The notes under the pieces were generated by a model. That model was not told the origin of the DNA. It searched no databases and saw only the letters and a program-made list of their open reading frames with translations. Positions 34,601 through 46,189 of a stretch of 64,000 nucleotides of DNA are shown here, piece by piece (position 1 is the first letter of the stretch; each line of letters begins with the position of its first letter). The stretch is from Mytilisepta virgata (taxonomy: Eukaryota; Mollusca; Bivalvia; Mytilida; Mytilidae): assembly GCA_028015205.1 (NCBI GenBank), contig CM051521.1, positions 93,658,513 through 93,722,512 on the forward strand, read 5' to 3'. Made by a program: the position numbers and the translations under genes.

Positions 34601-36157
34601 TTTTGAAACATGAAAAACAAGTTATGTCTTAAAATAAAAATAATTTATGGCTATTCTAGTCATCTTTATAATGAATTATTTTTTTTTTACATTTTATTGT
34701 TGAATACAGATATAACCTATACTGAAGTCAACAGCGATTTTGAGTAAAGTTTGATAATACACGACTGAAAGAACAAAATGGTTCGTCGTACGGTCATCTG
34801 TTATCCTTTTTATAGGGGAATGTGGCAAAACTCGGACCTTTATTCAACAACAAGTCTATATCTTGGTATATGGTTGGCAAAAGCATTGCCACATGCAATT
34901 CGTCGACCACTCACCTAAAACATACATTCAATAAAATGAACATGTATTGATTGATGTTGGTTTTCTTAAAATCCAGTGCTAAATATTTCGTGGTTCTGGA
35001 CGAGAACGAGTTCAACAATTTATAAAAAAAAATCAAATAGGGGTGAAAACTACAGAGGGGTTCTTTAGCGTGCAGGGAGTGTAGCATTCTCAAAACACGT
35101 TACCCACTATCGTACCCAGTCAGGCTTTTCGGATTCTGACCTGAAAACCCCCAAAGAGCGGGTCCACACTTTTCGACGCCAGGGGACGCGCTCGGCAGCT
35201 ATGAGATTGAGCTACCGATATCCATCATAGGTGCCTAGAAAATGAACTAGTAAACTAGTAGCAACAGTACGCATTTTTGGATTAACTACACATGCATCTA
35301 AATTAGAAACATTGGTTGACAAAAATCCAAATAATAAAACGCCATGCGCAATAGAATCAAAAGGAGAACACACAATTATTGCATTGGGTATATTACATGT
35401 AAGTATCGGAATTTCCGATTGACAGAAAATCCGATAATAACTAGTGAACAGAGGTCATAATTCACTCTCGGAAATGACGCAACAATAGTCGTCACCAACG
35501 CCATTACTGTACAAACGTCGATGCGTAGTCACATAAAACATAATTCATGGTATTTGCTCATTATATTGTTTGAATTTGTTAATGTAATAAACACAATGAC
35601 TAATCTTGACATTCGTATACTAACAATCTACAACTTCAAAATGTAATTACTGAACAACACTAATAATTTACTCGTGCGTTACACGTACTTGTATTTGTGA
35701 ATACATGTTCGGGTCACCGGTTTTGGATTTTAGGTCTTCAAACTTATGTTATAAATATTGGTAAGGCTTTTTCATAAGTAAAATTTTTCCTGAAAAGAGT
35801 TGTATATGAGTAATTGACGAAAGACAGATGATCAGACAATATACAAAAGTTCTAACCAATGCTATACTTATAAATAATACAGAAGCTAACAATAACAATG
35901 TCTCATTTGCCTCGTGTTTTTTTTCCTGACAAGTGGGCTCTGAAAATGAGGACAAGGACATGGAAACTCTGTCGAAAATACAAACATCTGGTTGAAATAT
36001 ATTGTATGTCATATTATGTTAAAATAGAGATTTTATGTTATTCGATGCTGACTGTACTAAGCTATGGCTATCGGGCATCCGGGTTGCCCATGTACCGAAT
36101 TGATATATAATTTTATAATGTGTGTATGAATTATGTTTGTAGGCTACAGGTTATTTT

Positions 36158-36420
36158 TCATTGATGTACAATAAATAATTTGAACACTAGTGAGTCATTT
36201 ATGGTAGCCCCGTTACATAAAGGAACTTTTATAAAAATATATATGCGACAACTGTCGGACGCACATACACTCCTCGTAATCAATCTACATACCAAACAAC
36301 AAAATGGATAACAGGAAAGGTCAACAACAATATAATACCAATCAATCAAAGCAACTCAACTGACAGGACGCAGGACAAAAAATAACAATAAAGAGTACAA
36401 AACACAAGCATGAACAGAAC
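36158..36420 (-). repeat. Short interspersed repeat family, minus copy
   Basis: The minus strand shares TGATTGATTGGTAT, GACCTTTCCTGTTATCCATT and TTTTGTTGTTTG with + strand copies at 43,985-44,330, 49,480-49,660 and 53,600-53,885; a fragment of its 5' part lies at 60,935-61,035. About 300 bp when complete, no coding capacity and no visible poly-A tail. Confidence 0.65.
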
Positions 36421-36443
36421 ACAGAGTCAGGATAGTCCTCCAT

Positions 36444-36900
36444 CAAGTAATATGACTGTGGGTCGTTTGGTATCGGAGAACTGAACTCGGAGGTAAAACT
36501 TAACCTAAGTCAATGGAGCGTGTTAAGTAGGTCAGAGTGACCAAATTTTGGTGGTAGGCTGTGTTAATCCCCGGGATGCACACTGACACCAAGTAATATG
36601 ATTGTAGGTCCCTTGGTATCAGAGAACTGCGCTCGAACGTAAAACTTAACGCAAGTCAATGAAGCGCTATAGATCGGTCAAAGTGACCTAATATTGGTGG
36701 GAGGCTGTCTCACTCCCCGAGATCCACCCTGACACCAAGTAAGATGATTGTAGGTCTTGGTAGGACGTAAAACTTAACCTGAGTCAATGAAGCGCAATAC
36801 GTAGGTCAGAGTGACCTACTTTTGATGGGGGTTGTGTTACTTCTCGATATGCATCTTCACACCAAGAAATTGATTGTAGGTCACTTTGTATGTTAAAACT
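36444..36900 (+). repeat. Four-unit tandem repeat with AGGTCA-type palindromes
   Basis: Units start at 36,444, 36,590, 36,736 and 36,863 (periods 146, 146, 127 bp), each with CAAGTAAxATGATTGTAGGTC, GTAAAACTTAACCTAAGTCA and a palindrome: AGGTCAGAGTGACCA at 36,529-36,543, CGGTCAAAGTGACCT at 36,675-36,689 and a perfect AGGTCAGAGTGACCT at 36,803-36,817. The fourth unit is truncated before its palindrome. The perfect form equals the consensus estrogen response element (inverted AGGTCA, 3 bp spacer). Confidence 0.85.
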
Positions 36901-38049
36901 AACTCTTGACATAAAAATTAAAAGCCAGTCAACCTGGTAATATGGGTCGTGTGAACCTTCATCTTATGTCACGTGGTCAGTCACTTCGACGTGCCCCTCT
37001 AAACAAAAATTTGACCATATGTCAACTTGTAACTGAGAACTAGATGTGGACGCGCATGCATAAGCGCACGCGAACATGGACGTCAGGGTACTCCATTAGT
37101 CTCCCTCAACTTCGTTGAGGCGAACTAAAAACAATGTACATAATTTACATAGGTTGCCAAAATAATGGCTCTTAGGGTTATATACCGCATGCAGTAGGAA
37201 ATATTATACCAATTCCTCACTGCATGTGACAAATAATCTTTTTCAGTACACGTTTCCACCAACTCTAACATGTAGAGTATTCTTAGAATTGTGCAAACTA
37301 AGTATTTGTTTATAATAGTCATAGTATTTTAACACATTTAGCCTCAAAGAAAATAAGAAGATAAACAACCAAATATGTTATTATATTAATTTGTACAGGT
37401 CATTTCCATTTTTATGCTATCAAAAGTCCGACGAACGATTTCTAAATAATCAATATAACAAAGGCAAGATCTTTATTGTTATCAATCTTCTTTTGAAGAG
37501 AAAGTGATTTCTCCTCATTTCAATCTGTTAATGGGCTATATATAGGAAAGCCCTATATTCCTATAAGAAACCATCAAAAGAGGCTTTAAAACACGTTTGA
37601 ACATTTTCCATACTCTTTAATCCTCTCTTGTACTGTTATTGGGATTTATATCTGATAGATCGAACTAATTTGCAAAATAATAAAATTTATTAATGTCAAC
37701 CTATTTAGGATAATTGTAATCGATATAAAGTGGCATTTATATTTTAGTTGTCTGCTTTCCTTTGTCCATATATTCCGAATAAAATGAAATAGAAAAGCTG
37801 TTCTATTGATCTATCTTCATACAATCATAAATATGCAAAGAACTATTAACATGTAACTATTATAAATTTCTGACAAATATAATACTTTAAGGGATCAGAC
37901 TACATGAAAAACAAAATCGTTTGATAAAGAAGATTTACATATTCAATAGTCTACTGTATATATATATATATTCTATGAAAGAATAGATGACAAGAGCAAA
38001 GCTTATACGAATAGCAAATGCTGTCCCTTTTCATATCTTACTATAAATA
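36901..38049. other. Gene-free stretch
   Basis: AT-rich, no recognisable domain in any frame. A small hairpin CTCAACTTCGTTGAG lies at about 37,106-37,120 and a short (TA)n run at 37,958-37,970. Confidence 0.4.
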
Positions 38050-38275
38050 TCGAAAATGGCCAGGTATATACTAAACTTTATGACAAGATGGACCTTCCCC
38101 CTTTCTTGACAGAGACGTGTCTGTGACACAGTCGACTGTGTACATATCACAACTTGTATGGTCTGCACGTGTTTGCTCTAGGTTAGATTATTTTAGAGCT
38201 AACCCATACGATTACTTAAAAACGTCTATTACAGGATAAATTATAGATTTTACAAGCTTAATGATTTCGAAAAGG
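38050..38275 (+). mobile_element. Divergent reverse transcriptase relic left of the pogo element
   Basis: Reads YTKLYDK, then STVYISQLVWSARVC and RANPYDYLKT, matching the KLYDKRDDF...GVYISQLIRYARAC order of the Penelope-like copies, with stops. It ends at about 38,275; the pogo-like transposon begins at 38,288, so the transposon landed at or beside this relic. Confidence 0.5.
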
Positions 38276-38287
38276 TTTATAATTATA

Positions 38288-38307
38288 CTGGCTGGCGACC
38301 CAATCTC
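38288..38307 (+). repeat. Left terminal inverted repeat of the pogo-like element
   Basis: CTGGCTGGCGACCCAATCTC, preceded by TA. A further partial copy ACCCAATCTCGCCAC at about 38,504-38,518 matches the extended right end and may be a subterminal transposase site. Confidence 0.95.
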
Positions 38308-39199
38308 TCTCACATTTTCAATGTTTCAACTCTCAATATTCACACATTACACCCTACCCCAAAAGTTACCCCACTGTTGACATCTGTGAAGTACCCTTTG
38401 TCCTTGACCATGACCATTTCCGGATTGGTGCGCATGCGCATGCGCGAAGGCGGGAGATATTATTGTTTTGTTTATCTTGACTGCGAATTCAAGAAGCACG
38501 GTACCCAATCTCGCCACTTCTTTTAAATCGACAAAAGCGGTTTACACAAGACAGCGACATCCTTTAAAAGTATTGTTTTATATTTATTATGAAACCCTTT
38601 GTTGATCCAGCAAAAGTTACGATAAAAAAAAATAGTAAAATTTAGTCGTAACCGGATGACAAACACAGCATGAAAAGAATGCCTTTTTGCGCTTGTCAAC
38701 GTACGTTGTTATCGCTAAAGAAATTAAACTTCAAACGATAGAAAAACTGTTTAAAATTAGTACACAACGTGCCAAAAACGAGGAAAATAGATGTCTTTCG
38801 ACTAGATTAGCTTTATAATCAGTAAATATCGAAAAGTTCGGCAATAAATATGAAATATCGTCGAATGCAAGGTGCTCGTTAAAAAGCATACAATTTGGCG
38901 CTATTTTTCTCTGCTTTCACAGATTAAGTTTCTGAGTGTTCTCCTTAAAACAAGTTGGTGTTACGCCACAAAAACGTATTTGTAAATGCACTAGCTAACC
39001 TTTTATGATAGTTACTTTGTAGTAGTTATGATTTCCTAAAATTAAATTCACTTTGGAAGGATTTTGGTGCTACAAAAACTAGAAGTTTTCAATGGGGAAA
39101 ATAACTTTCATAATACAATTTTACAATTTAATGTTAAATTCAACTATAAATGTCATTCCATTGTTGGATAAAATTTCACACACTTGTTTTTGGTCAAAA

Positions 39200-39385
39200 T
39201 AATTATAGTATTAACTAATCCACCCTGAAGAATATCCAAAATAATGTCACGAATGCCGAATAACGCAAAAGGATTAAATGAGTTGCGGAATTTGTTCCGC
39301 AACGAGTTTAATCCATTGCATTATTCGACATGAGTAACATTTTTTTTGATATTTTTCACTGTTGATTAGTTATGGTTTTTATTCT
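39200..39385. repeat. ~185 bp foldback (MITE-like) inside the pogo element
   Basis: Centred at 39,292. Inner arms GGATTAAATGAGTTGCGGAA and TTCCGCAACGAGTTTAATCC pair around TTTG. Similarity of the arms continues outward with mismatches through GAATAACGCAA/TTGCATTATTC and AACTAATCC/GATTAGTT. It lies in the region 3' of the transposase gene. Confidence 0.7.
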
Positions 39386-39492
39386 ATAGATTTTTTCAAC
39401 AGTTTTTAGGCTATTTTACCGAGAAGTATATTTTTCATGTCAATACGCATAGACGTTTACTTGACGACGGCAATTGTTACGTTACTTCCGGG

Positions 39493-39544
39493 AGTGACAG
39501 AAATCTTATATTGTCACCGGTGACAATATGAGATTTCTGTCACT
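39493..39544. repeat. 52 bp near-perfect palindrome without loop
   Basis: The half sites AGTGACAGAAATCTTATATT plus GTCACC and their mirror match at 25 of 26 positions, with the centre at CACC|GGTG. It lies 110 bp beyond the foldback and may be another small inverted-repeat element or a regulatory structure of the transposon. Confidence 0.85.
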
Positions 39545-40976
39545 GAGAAAACTCTGTATTTCATCGCTATCAATATAATAAAAATAAATAATATAGGATG
39601 CAGCTTTCAAATACAATGTACATGGCTTGCATGAATTTTGTTATTGATTTTTTTTTTAAATGTCACATACCTTTACTAGACTTGGTTTCTTTTGTGCATC
39701 CATCCATTTGTAATTTTGCAGAATATGTTGATTTTTCTACGGTAATTTCAAGTTCAATTAAAAAATAGACGAATTAAATAACGTCAAAACTTTAAAAACA
39801 ACAAAATACAACAATAAACGCTTTCGGAGTCCCTAATGGCTCATTCCTCCTCTGTCCGTATACATTTTTCACATATAAATTCGACATCTTCCAACACATT
39901 CTGGATGGTACCACCTATCACATATCTCGCACTCAATCCATTTCGTATCTCCATCATCATTTTCAGGGTCAGCCAAATTGCATATGTCACATAAATAGTA
40001 TTGATCAGTTTCCTTTGTTTTCTTTTTACGTTGAACGGTTTTCTTTTTCATACATTTTTTCACTTTTTTTGCTTCCTTATCTTAATCCTTCTGTACTCTG
40101 TTTTCCTCTCTTTTTCGTTTCCTTTCTGCAATTTCTTCTTTTTTCTTTTGTTCATTTTCTGCTTTCTCACGTAGTTGTGTGGAAAATTCCAAGCTGGTTA
40201 GTACTCTAGCTTCTGTGACTAGTTTCCTGCGTGTTACAAGAGGCTTTGCCGGGACAGCTTGCAAAATATCGGAGAGGTGTTGAGGTATTAAGCCTTCCTT
40301 TACTAACGGATTGCCGCCTAGAAATGTACCACAGGTAATACAAATTTCCTTTGAAGAGGTTGGTGTATTTAATGTAGAATTAGTTGTTGACGTAGACGGA
40401 ACTGGTTCTGGAGCTGAATCAGTGTTGGATGTTGAGGAAGTATCATCAGTGTCTGCAGAATGTGACTGAACAAGCTGAGACTTGTCTAAGGCATCTGGAT
40501 TTAAAGGAACAATACCTGTTCTGCGAAAGGCTTCTTTAATACGCGCTGGAGAACAGAATTGATCAATAGAATATGACAATACCACAGAGAATTTGGCTTT
40601 GTTAATAGTTTGGTACTTATTCAGGTGTCCCATGATTACTGCAGTTGAACTAAATTTTGCCTTCAAAGGACCATTTATATAAACATCTAATATTTGGAGT
40701 AGTATGTGGAGGTAAACCCATTAATTCAATTTGGTTTGCTTTTGCTAGATCTATGACATCAAGGTTGATATGGGAATCGTGGTTGTCCATCAGTAATAGC
40801 ACTGGGCGTTTACTGCCACAGTTTGGAATGAATATCCTGGAAAAAAAATATGTGTTTTGACATTTTGTTATTTATAAACAACCATCTCATCAACCTTCTA
40901 CACCAGTCGGGAGTATTTACTACATATACTTTTTTTTTTTTGCTTTAATGAAAAATCCAAAGGGCATTGGGAAAAT

Positions 40977-41310
40977 GGGTACCTATTTTGCGAAATCAAC
41001 TCCTGCTACAGTTTTTCACCCACATCCTTGAAACTTCATAGAATGTTTCTATATATATTGAAGATGTGCACCTCACTTTTGGGAATTATTTCTGGAATTA
41101 TTTCCCATTTTTCCAAACTTTGGAACTTAGTCGTTTTTTATTGACATCTTCAATAGAGGGTACCTATTTTGAGAAATCAATTCCTCCTTCAGTTTTTCAC
41201 CTGCATCCTTGAAACTTCGCTGAATGTTTTAATATATATTGAAGATGTGCACCTCACTTTATGGAATTAATTCAGGAATTATTTCCCATTTTTCCAAACA
41301 AGAGTTTATC
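40977..41310 (-). repeat. 181 bp tandem duplication in the transposase intron
   Basis: GGGTACCTATTTTG starts at 40,977 and again at 41,158. The units share CATCCTTGAAACTTC, ATATATTGAAGATGTGCACC and GGAATTATTTCCCATTTTTC. Similarity is high but not perfect. Confidence 0.8.
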
Positions 41311-41609
41311 AACATGTAATCAAATCAAATATTGATTACTTCACATATTTCTAATTAAATTGATGACTGCCTCTGTGCTCGTACACCAACATACAAAGTG
41401 TCTGATTTTGTCTATTTAAATATTCATGACTGCCAATGTGCAATATGATCTTGCAATCACCTTTGTCACCACTACAGTATACACCCAGTAAAGCAACCCG
41501 GCCATTTGAGTCTTTGACCCATTTTTCAATAATTATTGTGTTATATATTTTCCATATCAAGATCATACTTTTTTATGCAGTACTATTAAACATATCAAGA
41601 AACTAGATG

Positions 41610-42240
41610 CTCACCTGAGCTTGTATCGCTCACCTGGTCCTGGTAGCCATGTTTGATTTAAAATGATCATGTAGTAAGATGTATTTCACCATAGGATCCA
41701 ATGTTTAAATTATGGTACTTATTGGTGGAAAATCTTTGATGGGTCATTGACCAAAGCAACATATTTTTTTTAAATGGATCACCATAAGACTGTTGTGACC
41801 AAAGTTGGCTCCAATTGGCCAAGTAGTAACAGAGGAGGAGATTTTTGAATATTTTCTCATAGGGTTTAATGTTAAACTTCGATCCCTGCTGGTGGCCCAC
41901 TTGAATTGGGTACAGACCCAAGCGACACAATTTTGAAAGGGGACCATCTAAGAACTATTGTAGCCAAGTTTGGTTTCAATTGGCCAAGTAGTTCCAGAGA
42001 AGATTTTTAAACGTTTTTTTCCATAGGGTCCAATGTTCAACTAGGGTCCGCACTGGCGGCCATCTTGGATGAGGTACGGACCTGAGCGACACAGGTTTTA
42101 AAGGGGGCTACCCAAGGACTATTGTGACCAAGTTTGGTTTCAATTGGCCCAGTGGTTTGAGAGGAGAAGATCTTTGAATGAAAAGTTTACGACGGACGGA
42201 CAGACGACGGACGCAAAGTGATGGCAAAAGCTCACCATAG
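41610..42240 (-). repeat. Bivalve-type interspersed repeat inside the pogo intron
   Basis: The minus strand reads ATGGTGAGCTTTTGCCATCA, CGTCCGTCGTCTGTCCGTCC, then units with GGCCAATTGAAACCAAACTT (about 42,128-42,147, 41,974, 41,810), the same design as the arrays at 5,981 and 17,758. It ends with the GGTGAGCGATACAAGCTCAG text near 41,615. It was inserted into, or captured by, the transposon intron right next to the donor site. Confidence 0.8.
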
Positions 42241-43759
42241 CCAGGCAAGCTAATAATATAATACCTTTCGAACCAAATACGAAACAGTTCCGAGTCCATG
42301 TATCCACTCTCTGAAAATCCAAACATCCAATTATCAGGAACTCCATCCTTATATGCAATATGTGCCAAGCTTTTCTCAAATATTACAAATGTGGGTAAAA
42401 TTCTCCCATCTCCACCAATACAGAGATGAGCAGTTATGTGCCCAGTTGAAGTCACAGCCTGTTGATAGTTATGATGACCCTTCACTCCTATTACCTTAAC
42501 TTTAAATTTTTCTTTCCCACTCCAGCCAGTTTCATCGCAGTTGAAAACCTGTGATGGAGTCAGTTTCAAATTGTTTACTGTGTCTGCAAGAAGGCTGAAA
42601 TACTGCTTCATCACCTTATCATTTGACATTCTTTGCCGGGCCCTGTCTTGAACTTCTGCCTCCCTTTGACAAAGTTCTGGATGCCTAATGAAAAACTGTC
42701 TAAACCATTTATCACTTGGCCCTTTCTCCAAATTAAACCGTGTTTCTCTCTGACTTTTTTTTATTACAGAAATAATGAACTGCCTTGTAATGTTTCTTGT
42801 CATAGGGAATCCACGTTGGGACATGTATTTTATATAATTAACAAGAGGGAGCTCTTCTTCTGGTAGCAGTTGTAAACTTTGCCCAGGCTGTGTACTTTTA
42901 ACTCTATTTTTAACATGGTCATCCAGAGTTTTTCTTGGGATGTTGAACTCTTGAGCAGCTTTGGCAATTGACAGTTTTCTGTTTTGTACAAGTGTTTTGG
43001 CCTGATGTAAATCATCCAGAGAGTAATTTCTGGTTTCTTTGCTATACCTCTTTAATGGTAACATTACTGTAAAAAAAAACACAATAAGGACTTTAGTTTT
43101 ACTTATTTTTGTAAAACTTTGATACTTATTTTTTATTAAAACAATTAAATATATTTTTCAGGGAAAAAGTTACAAAAAAAATTGTTTTGTCCTTTCCTTT
43201 AGAACCCCTGTTATCTGGATGATTATACGGAGTGAACCGGGCCATTTTTTCTAAAGACACTTGGACAAATTATACTTCAATCAGATTTACATAAACCTTT
43301 ATAGAAGAGTTAAGATACAGTTTTTTTAGTTATATACATAATGAGGAGGTTTAGCTGGAGGTGCTTTAATAAAACCCATTTTGATTGTGTTTTAATACAA
43401 AACAAGTCTTTTAAAAATGCCACGGAAATGTGACCAGCATATTTCTTTTATTAAAAACAATAAAGGATCCCTTGAAATTTATTGGTCACGTGACATAAAC
43501 AACATTCCGACGTCTGCCATTTGCAATCAGAGGGAAATCTGAAGATGGACAGTGTGCTGTAACCAGGTGTTTTTGGAATATTTTTTCGAATGAGTTTATG
43601 CACAATTTCTGAGGCAGCCTGAGGTTTTACCTGATAATTTTGTCGCTAAAACACCTAGGTGCACAATTTTTGGTGTGGCCTCTTAGTATTACATCACCAG
43701 TCGTCTGTCAAAATTTGCCGTGAAAGTGTGCGTGCATTTTCGCGTTTCGCGAATGTGGC

Positions 43760-43779
43760 GAGATTGGGTCGCCAGCCAG
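43760..43779 (-). repeat. Right terminal inverted repeat of the pogo-like element
   Basis: Exact reverse complement of the left end over 20 bp, followed by TA. Directly inside lies GCGTTTCGCGAATGTGGC, which extends the similarity to the subterminal site on the left. Confidence 0.95.
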
Positions 43780-43984
43780 TAGCTATCAACATCATGTCGC
43801 TAAATACGTTCAAGAAACGTAATTATCATGAACCTGTTTTCCCATAGTTTCTGTTGTAATATCATGAATAAATGAAAAATTCTTACCAATAACCCGCAGA
43901 ACTGGGAAGTACCTTAAAAAATCCACTCTAATCATTAGTCCTCAAAATGAGTGATATAACGATAGTTGCTAGTTTTACAATTAA

Positions 43985-44330
43985 TACGAGCAAAAATTGA
44001 CACTGCTACCTAAATTATGTACCGTCCAACCATTTCGTACTTTCCAGTTATATATTATCTTCTAAGTAATCCTATTGTACTAGCCTTTATAGCATGTATA
44101 CCGTATCTTATTGTGCGAGAAGGTCAGGATAGATAAGGAGGCTGTTTGGGTACCTATAAAACCGGTTTAACCCCTCTATTGTACAGTGTCTGTACCAAGT
44201 CTGACTATTCCGACGTTCTGTTGTTTCTCTGTTTGTGCTTTTTTCATGTCATTTTTTGTCTGTGTTTCTGTCGATTGTATCGCGTTAATTGATTGGTATG
44301 TCACTGTTGACCTTTCTCGTTGTTTGTCTA
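43985..44330 (+). repeat. Short interspersed repeat family, copy next to the pogo element
   Basis: Shares ACCGGTTTAACCCC, TGTTTGTGCTTTTTTCATGT and TTGATTGGTATGTCACTGTT with the copies at 53,600-53,885 and 60,935-61,035. It begins about 200 bp beyond the transposon's right TA. Confidence 0.6.
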
Positions 44331-45204
44331 TATAGTAGATTGATCGATTATTCTTCAAGCAAAGTTTTCTTGTTGTTCTTCGTCTCAAATTCATATTAAG
44401 GTCTTTAACACTGAAAAAATATCTCACACCATCGTAAGTTCAAGACAGGTCCTACATATTTCATAGGAAAGGACAATTAACAAAAAACTTGAAATAAACG
44501 TTTTATGATAAAAAGCTTGCTGTACTGAACTTAAATATTATGTTATAATAAATCTTATCAAAAGTGCTCAATACTGTAGAAAGCAGAAAATCGTAGCAAT
44601 AACCAAACATCTTCCTGAGTACTTTTAAGTGAAGTTATATTCCAGAACGGCCTGAAATATAACTTTATGAGAGTATAGCTTAGCAATTGCGGGGGATTAA
44701 ATATTATTCCAAACATATTGCAGTATTTTATATTGATTTATTGTATAAATTCTGGTTCTTTTTGGCAAATGTTGAATGATAAACAGAAAACGTGGAGTTG
44801 TACCTTTTAAATATTATCACAGAAAACGACACAAAAAACTTCTGTATTTTATGTAATGTCCAAAGAGAACAGATTTAAATCACCAAGGAGGAATAAGTTT
44901 CATATTTATCTATACATTGTAATTAATCATATCAAGTGTTGCGAACAATGGATTTATCTTTCAATTGACACATTCTACTGTTAATACATGTACACTGTAC
45001 CATATACTTTGAAGTTGATGTATATTATTTGGGTTTCACGTTACCTTCAGCACTAATGGCTATACAAGTGTATCTTATCGCGTAATTTTGTACTGGTTGA
45101 GGAAGCTAGAGTACCATCGACCATCGGCAAGAAAACTGTTACATGTAAAGCTTGTGAAACATAGATCATACGTACAGACAAATGCACCGAATCAACGGTG
45201 TCAT

Positions 45205-45290
45205 TAATTCAATTCGAACCCACAACCCCAGGATGTGTAGGATAATGTCACTTGTAGTTAACGACAAACACCATGGACTACTAACCAAAC
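45205..45290 (-). repeat. tRNA-like SINE head (weak)
   Basis: The minus strand has a B-box-like GTGGGTTCGAATTG after CCTACACATCCTGGGG, and an A-box-like TTAGTAGTCCATGGTG ~45 nt upstream. Stems do not close as a tRNA, so a decayed tRNA-derived repeat is more likely than a gene. Confidence 0.3.
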
Positions 45291-46028
45291 AAATTATTTG
45301 AGATTGGGAGTTTTTTAGGTTAGAAATTGCTGTTTGTTAAAGGCCAGTTATCAATACCTTTCAGTAAAGAATTGTTTGCTTTGTTTCCTGACATTTGGAA
45401 TACCATCCGTAGGAGGAAGTATATTAGGAAAATTAAATAGACATGAGCTGGTATTGAATGACATTATTAATTAATCCTGAGGGTTTTTAAGAAAAAAACA
45501 TGTCATGTTACAATACATGCAAAATGATATTTTTCTTTTCAATAAAATCAAAACAGGAAACGAGTCTTGGACTCGTTAAGAAATGATTACAAAGAAAAAC
45601 GACAATAAATATCGACCAGATAATATCTTACAATGAATATAACTCTTTGTACAGAGTAACTCGAGAATTCTTAACAGAAACCATATTTATTGTCTTTTTA
45701 ATGACAAAATCTACTCTTTGAGAAAATTTCACTGAATTTAGTTTCTTTACCATTTTAAACATCTAATCTAAACTGTATTTAGTAATCACAAACATCGCAT
45801 TAAATGATACAGAATGCGAAAAAGCTAATAAAACTAAAACAATTTTGTCACTTTAAAAGTCTCTGTAACGTTTTCGTCGGTAATTCCTATTCATAAAGAA
45901 GCGGTATAAAAATAATTGTTTCATTATTGCAATGACATGCACATAATTTTATATTACTGCATGATGTCAAACTCATGACCTGAGATCTCATACAGATACC
46001 CACGGCCAACGACTTTAGTTGAACGTAC

Positions 46029-46189
46029 CTCCGTTCACCATGAAAGATAGGGTAGTAGTTTAGTGCAAAAAACCCGGATGTGATATCAGATAATCCAGAT
46101 GTTTGGGCAAATCTTGCTCCGCATACAGCACAGATCACACTACCAAGTAACAATCCAGATATAGCAGGTATAAACGGATATGCACAGTT
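46029..46189 (-). CDS. Possible orphan exon, product unknown
   Basis: A 161 nt open stretch on the minus strand between acceptor AATTATGCAG and donor CGGAG|GTACGT. It reads CAYPFIPAISGLLLGSVICA and on to ITSGFFALNYYPIFHGERR; the first half could be membrane-embedded. No partner exon was found nearby. The tandem units at 46,300-46,690 repeat the sequence around its acceptor. It could be a real exon of an unrecognised gene or a chance frame. Confidence 0.25.

Larger units (their letters stand above)
39869..43064 (-). pseudogene. Pogo-like transposase gene with C-terminal PHD finger, broken
   Basis: Exon 1 (43,064 to 42,265) starts at MLPLKRYSKETRNY just after an acceptor TTTTTTTACAG, so a 5' UTR intron is likely. 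It has a psq HTH (LSIAKAAQEFNIPRKTLDDH), a CENP-B HTH (PSDKWFRQFFIRHPEL), and the first catalytic aspartate in VFNCDETGW. Donor CGAAAG|GTATTA joins in phase to exon 2 at 40,836 (acceptor TTTTCCAG), with the second aspartate in LLLMDNHDSH and then LPPHTT. A small deletion near 40,700 shifts the frame; coding resumes with GPLKAKF and runs to TAA at 40,082. Reading on in the same frame gives CDICNLADPE and WIECEICDRWYHPECVG, a PHD-type C-x2-C, C-x2-C, H-x2-C pattern; the last Cys pair is missing. Two lesions, so non-functional as it stands. Confidence 0.85.
38288..43779 (-). mobile_element. Near-complete pogo-like (Tc1/mariner superfamily) DNA transposon, 5,492 bp
   Basis: Perfect 20 bp terminal inverted repeats (CTGGCTGGCGACCCAATCTC) are each flanked by TA (38,286-38,287 and 43,780-43,781), the target duplication of this superfamily. 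The inside carries a transposase gene on the minus strand with psq-type HTH, CENP-B-type HTH and DDE_1 catalytic region, then a PHD finger. The intron holds a bivalve repeat (41,610-42,240) and a 181 bp tandem duplication; the 3' part holds two large palindromes. Perfect ends suggest recent movement, but the coding region has a frameshift and a stop, so it would need help from another copy. Confidence 0.9.

Noticed and set aside
35110..35225. tRNA-like text on the minus strand (GGTAGCTC...GAGCGCG)
   Set aside because: A-box-like part only; no acceptable B box and no closing stems.
42108..42264. Extension of transposase exon 1 beyond ERYYIISLPGYG
   Set aside because: Reads into the bivalve repeat; the donor at 42,264/42,263 joins in phase to exon 2 with the second catalytic aspartate, which is the better model.
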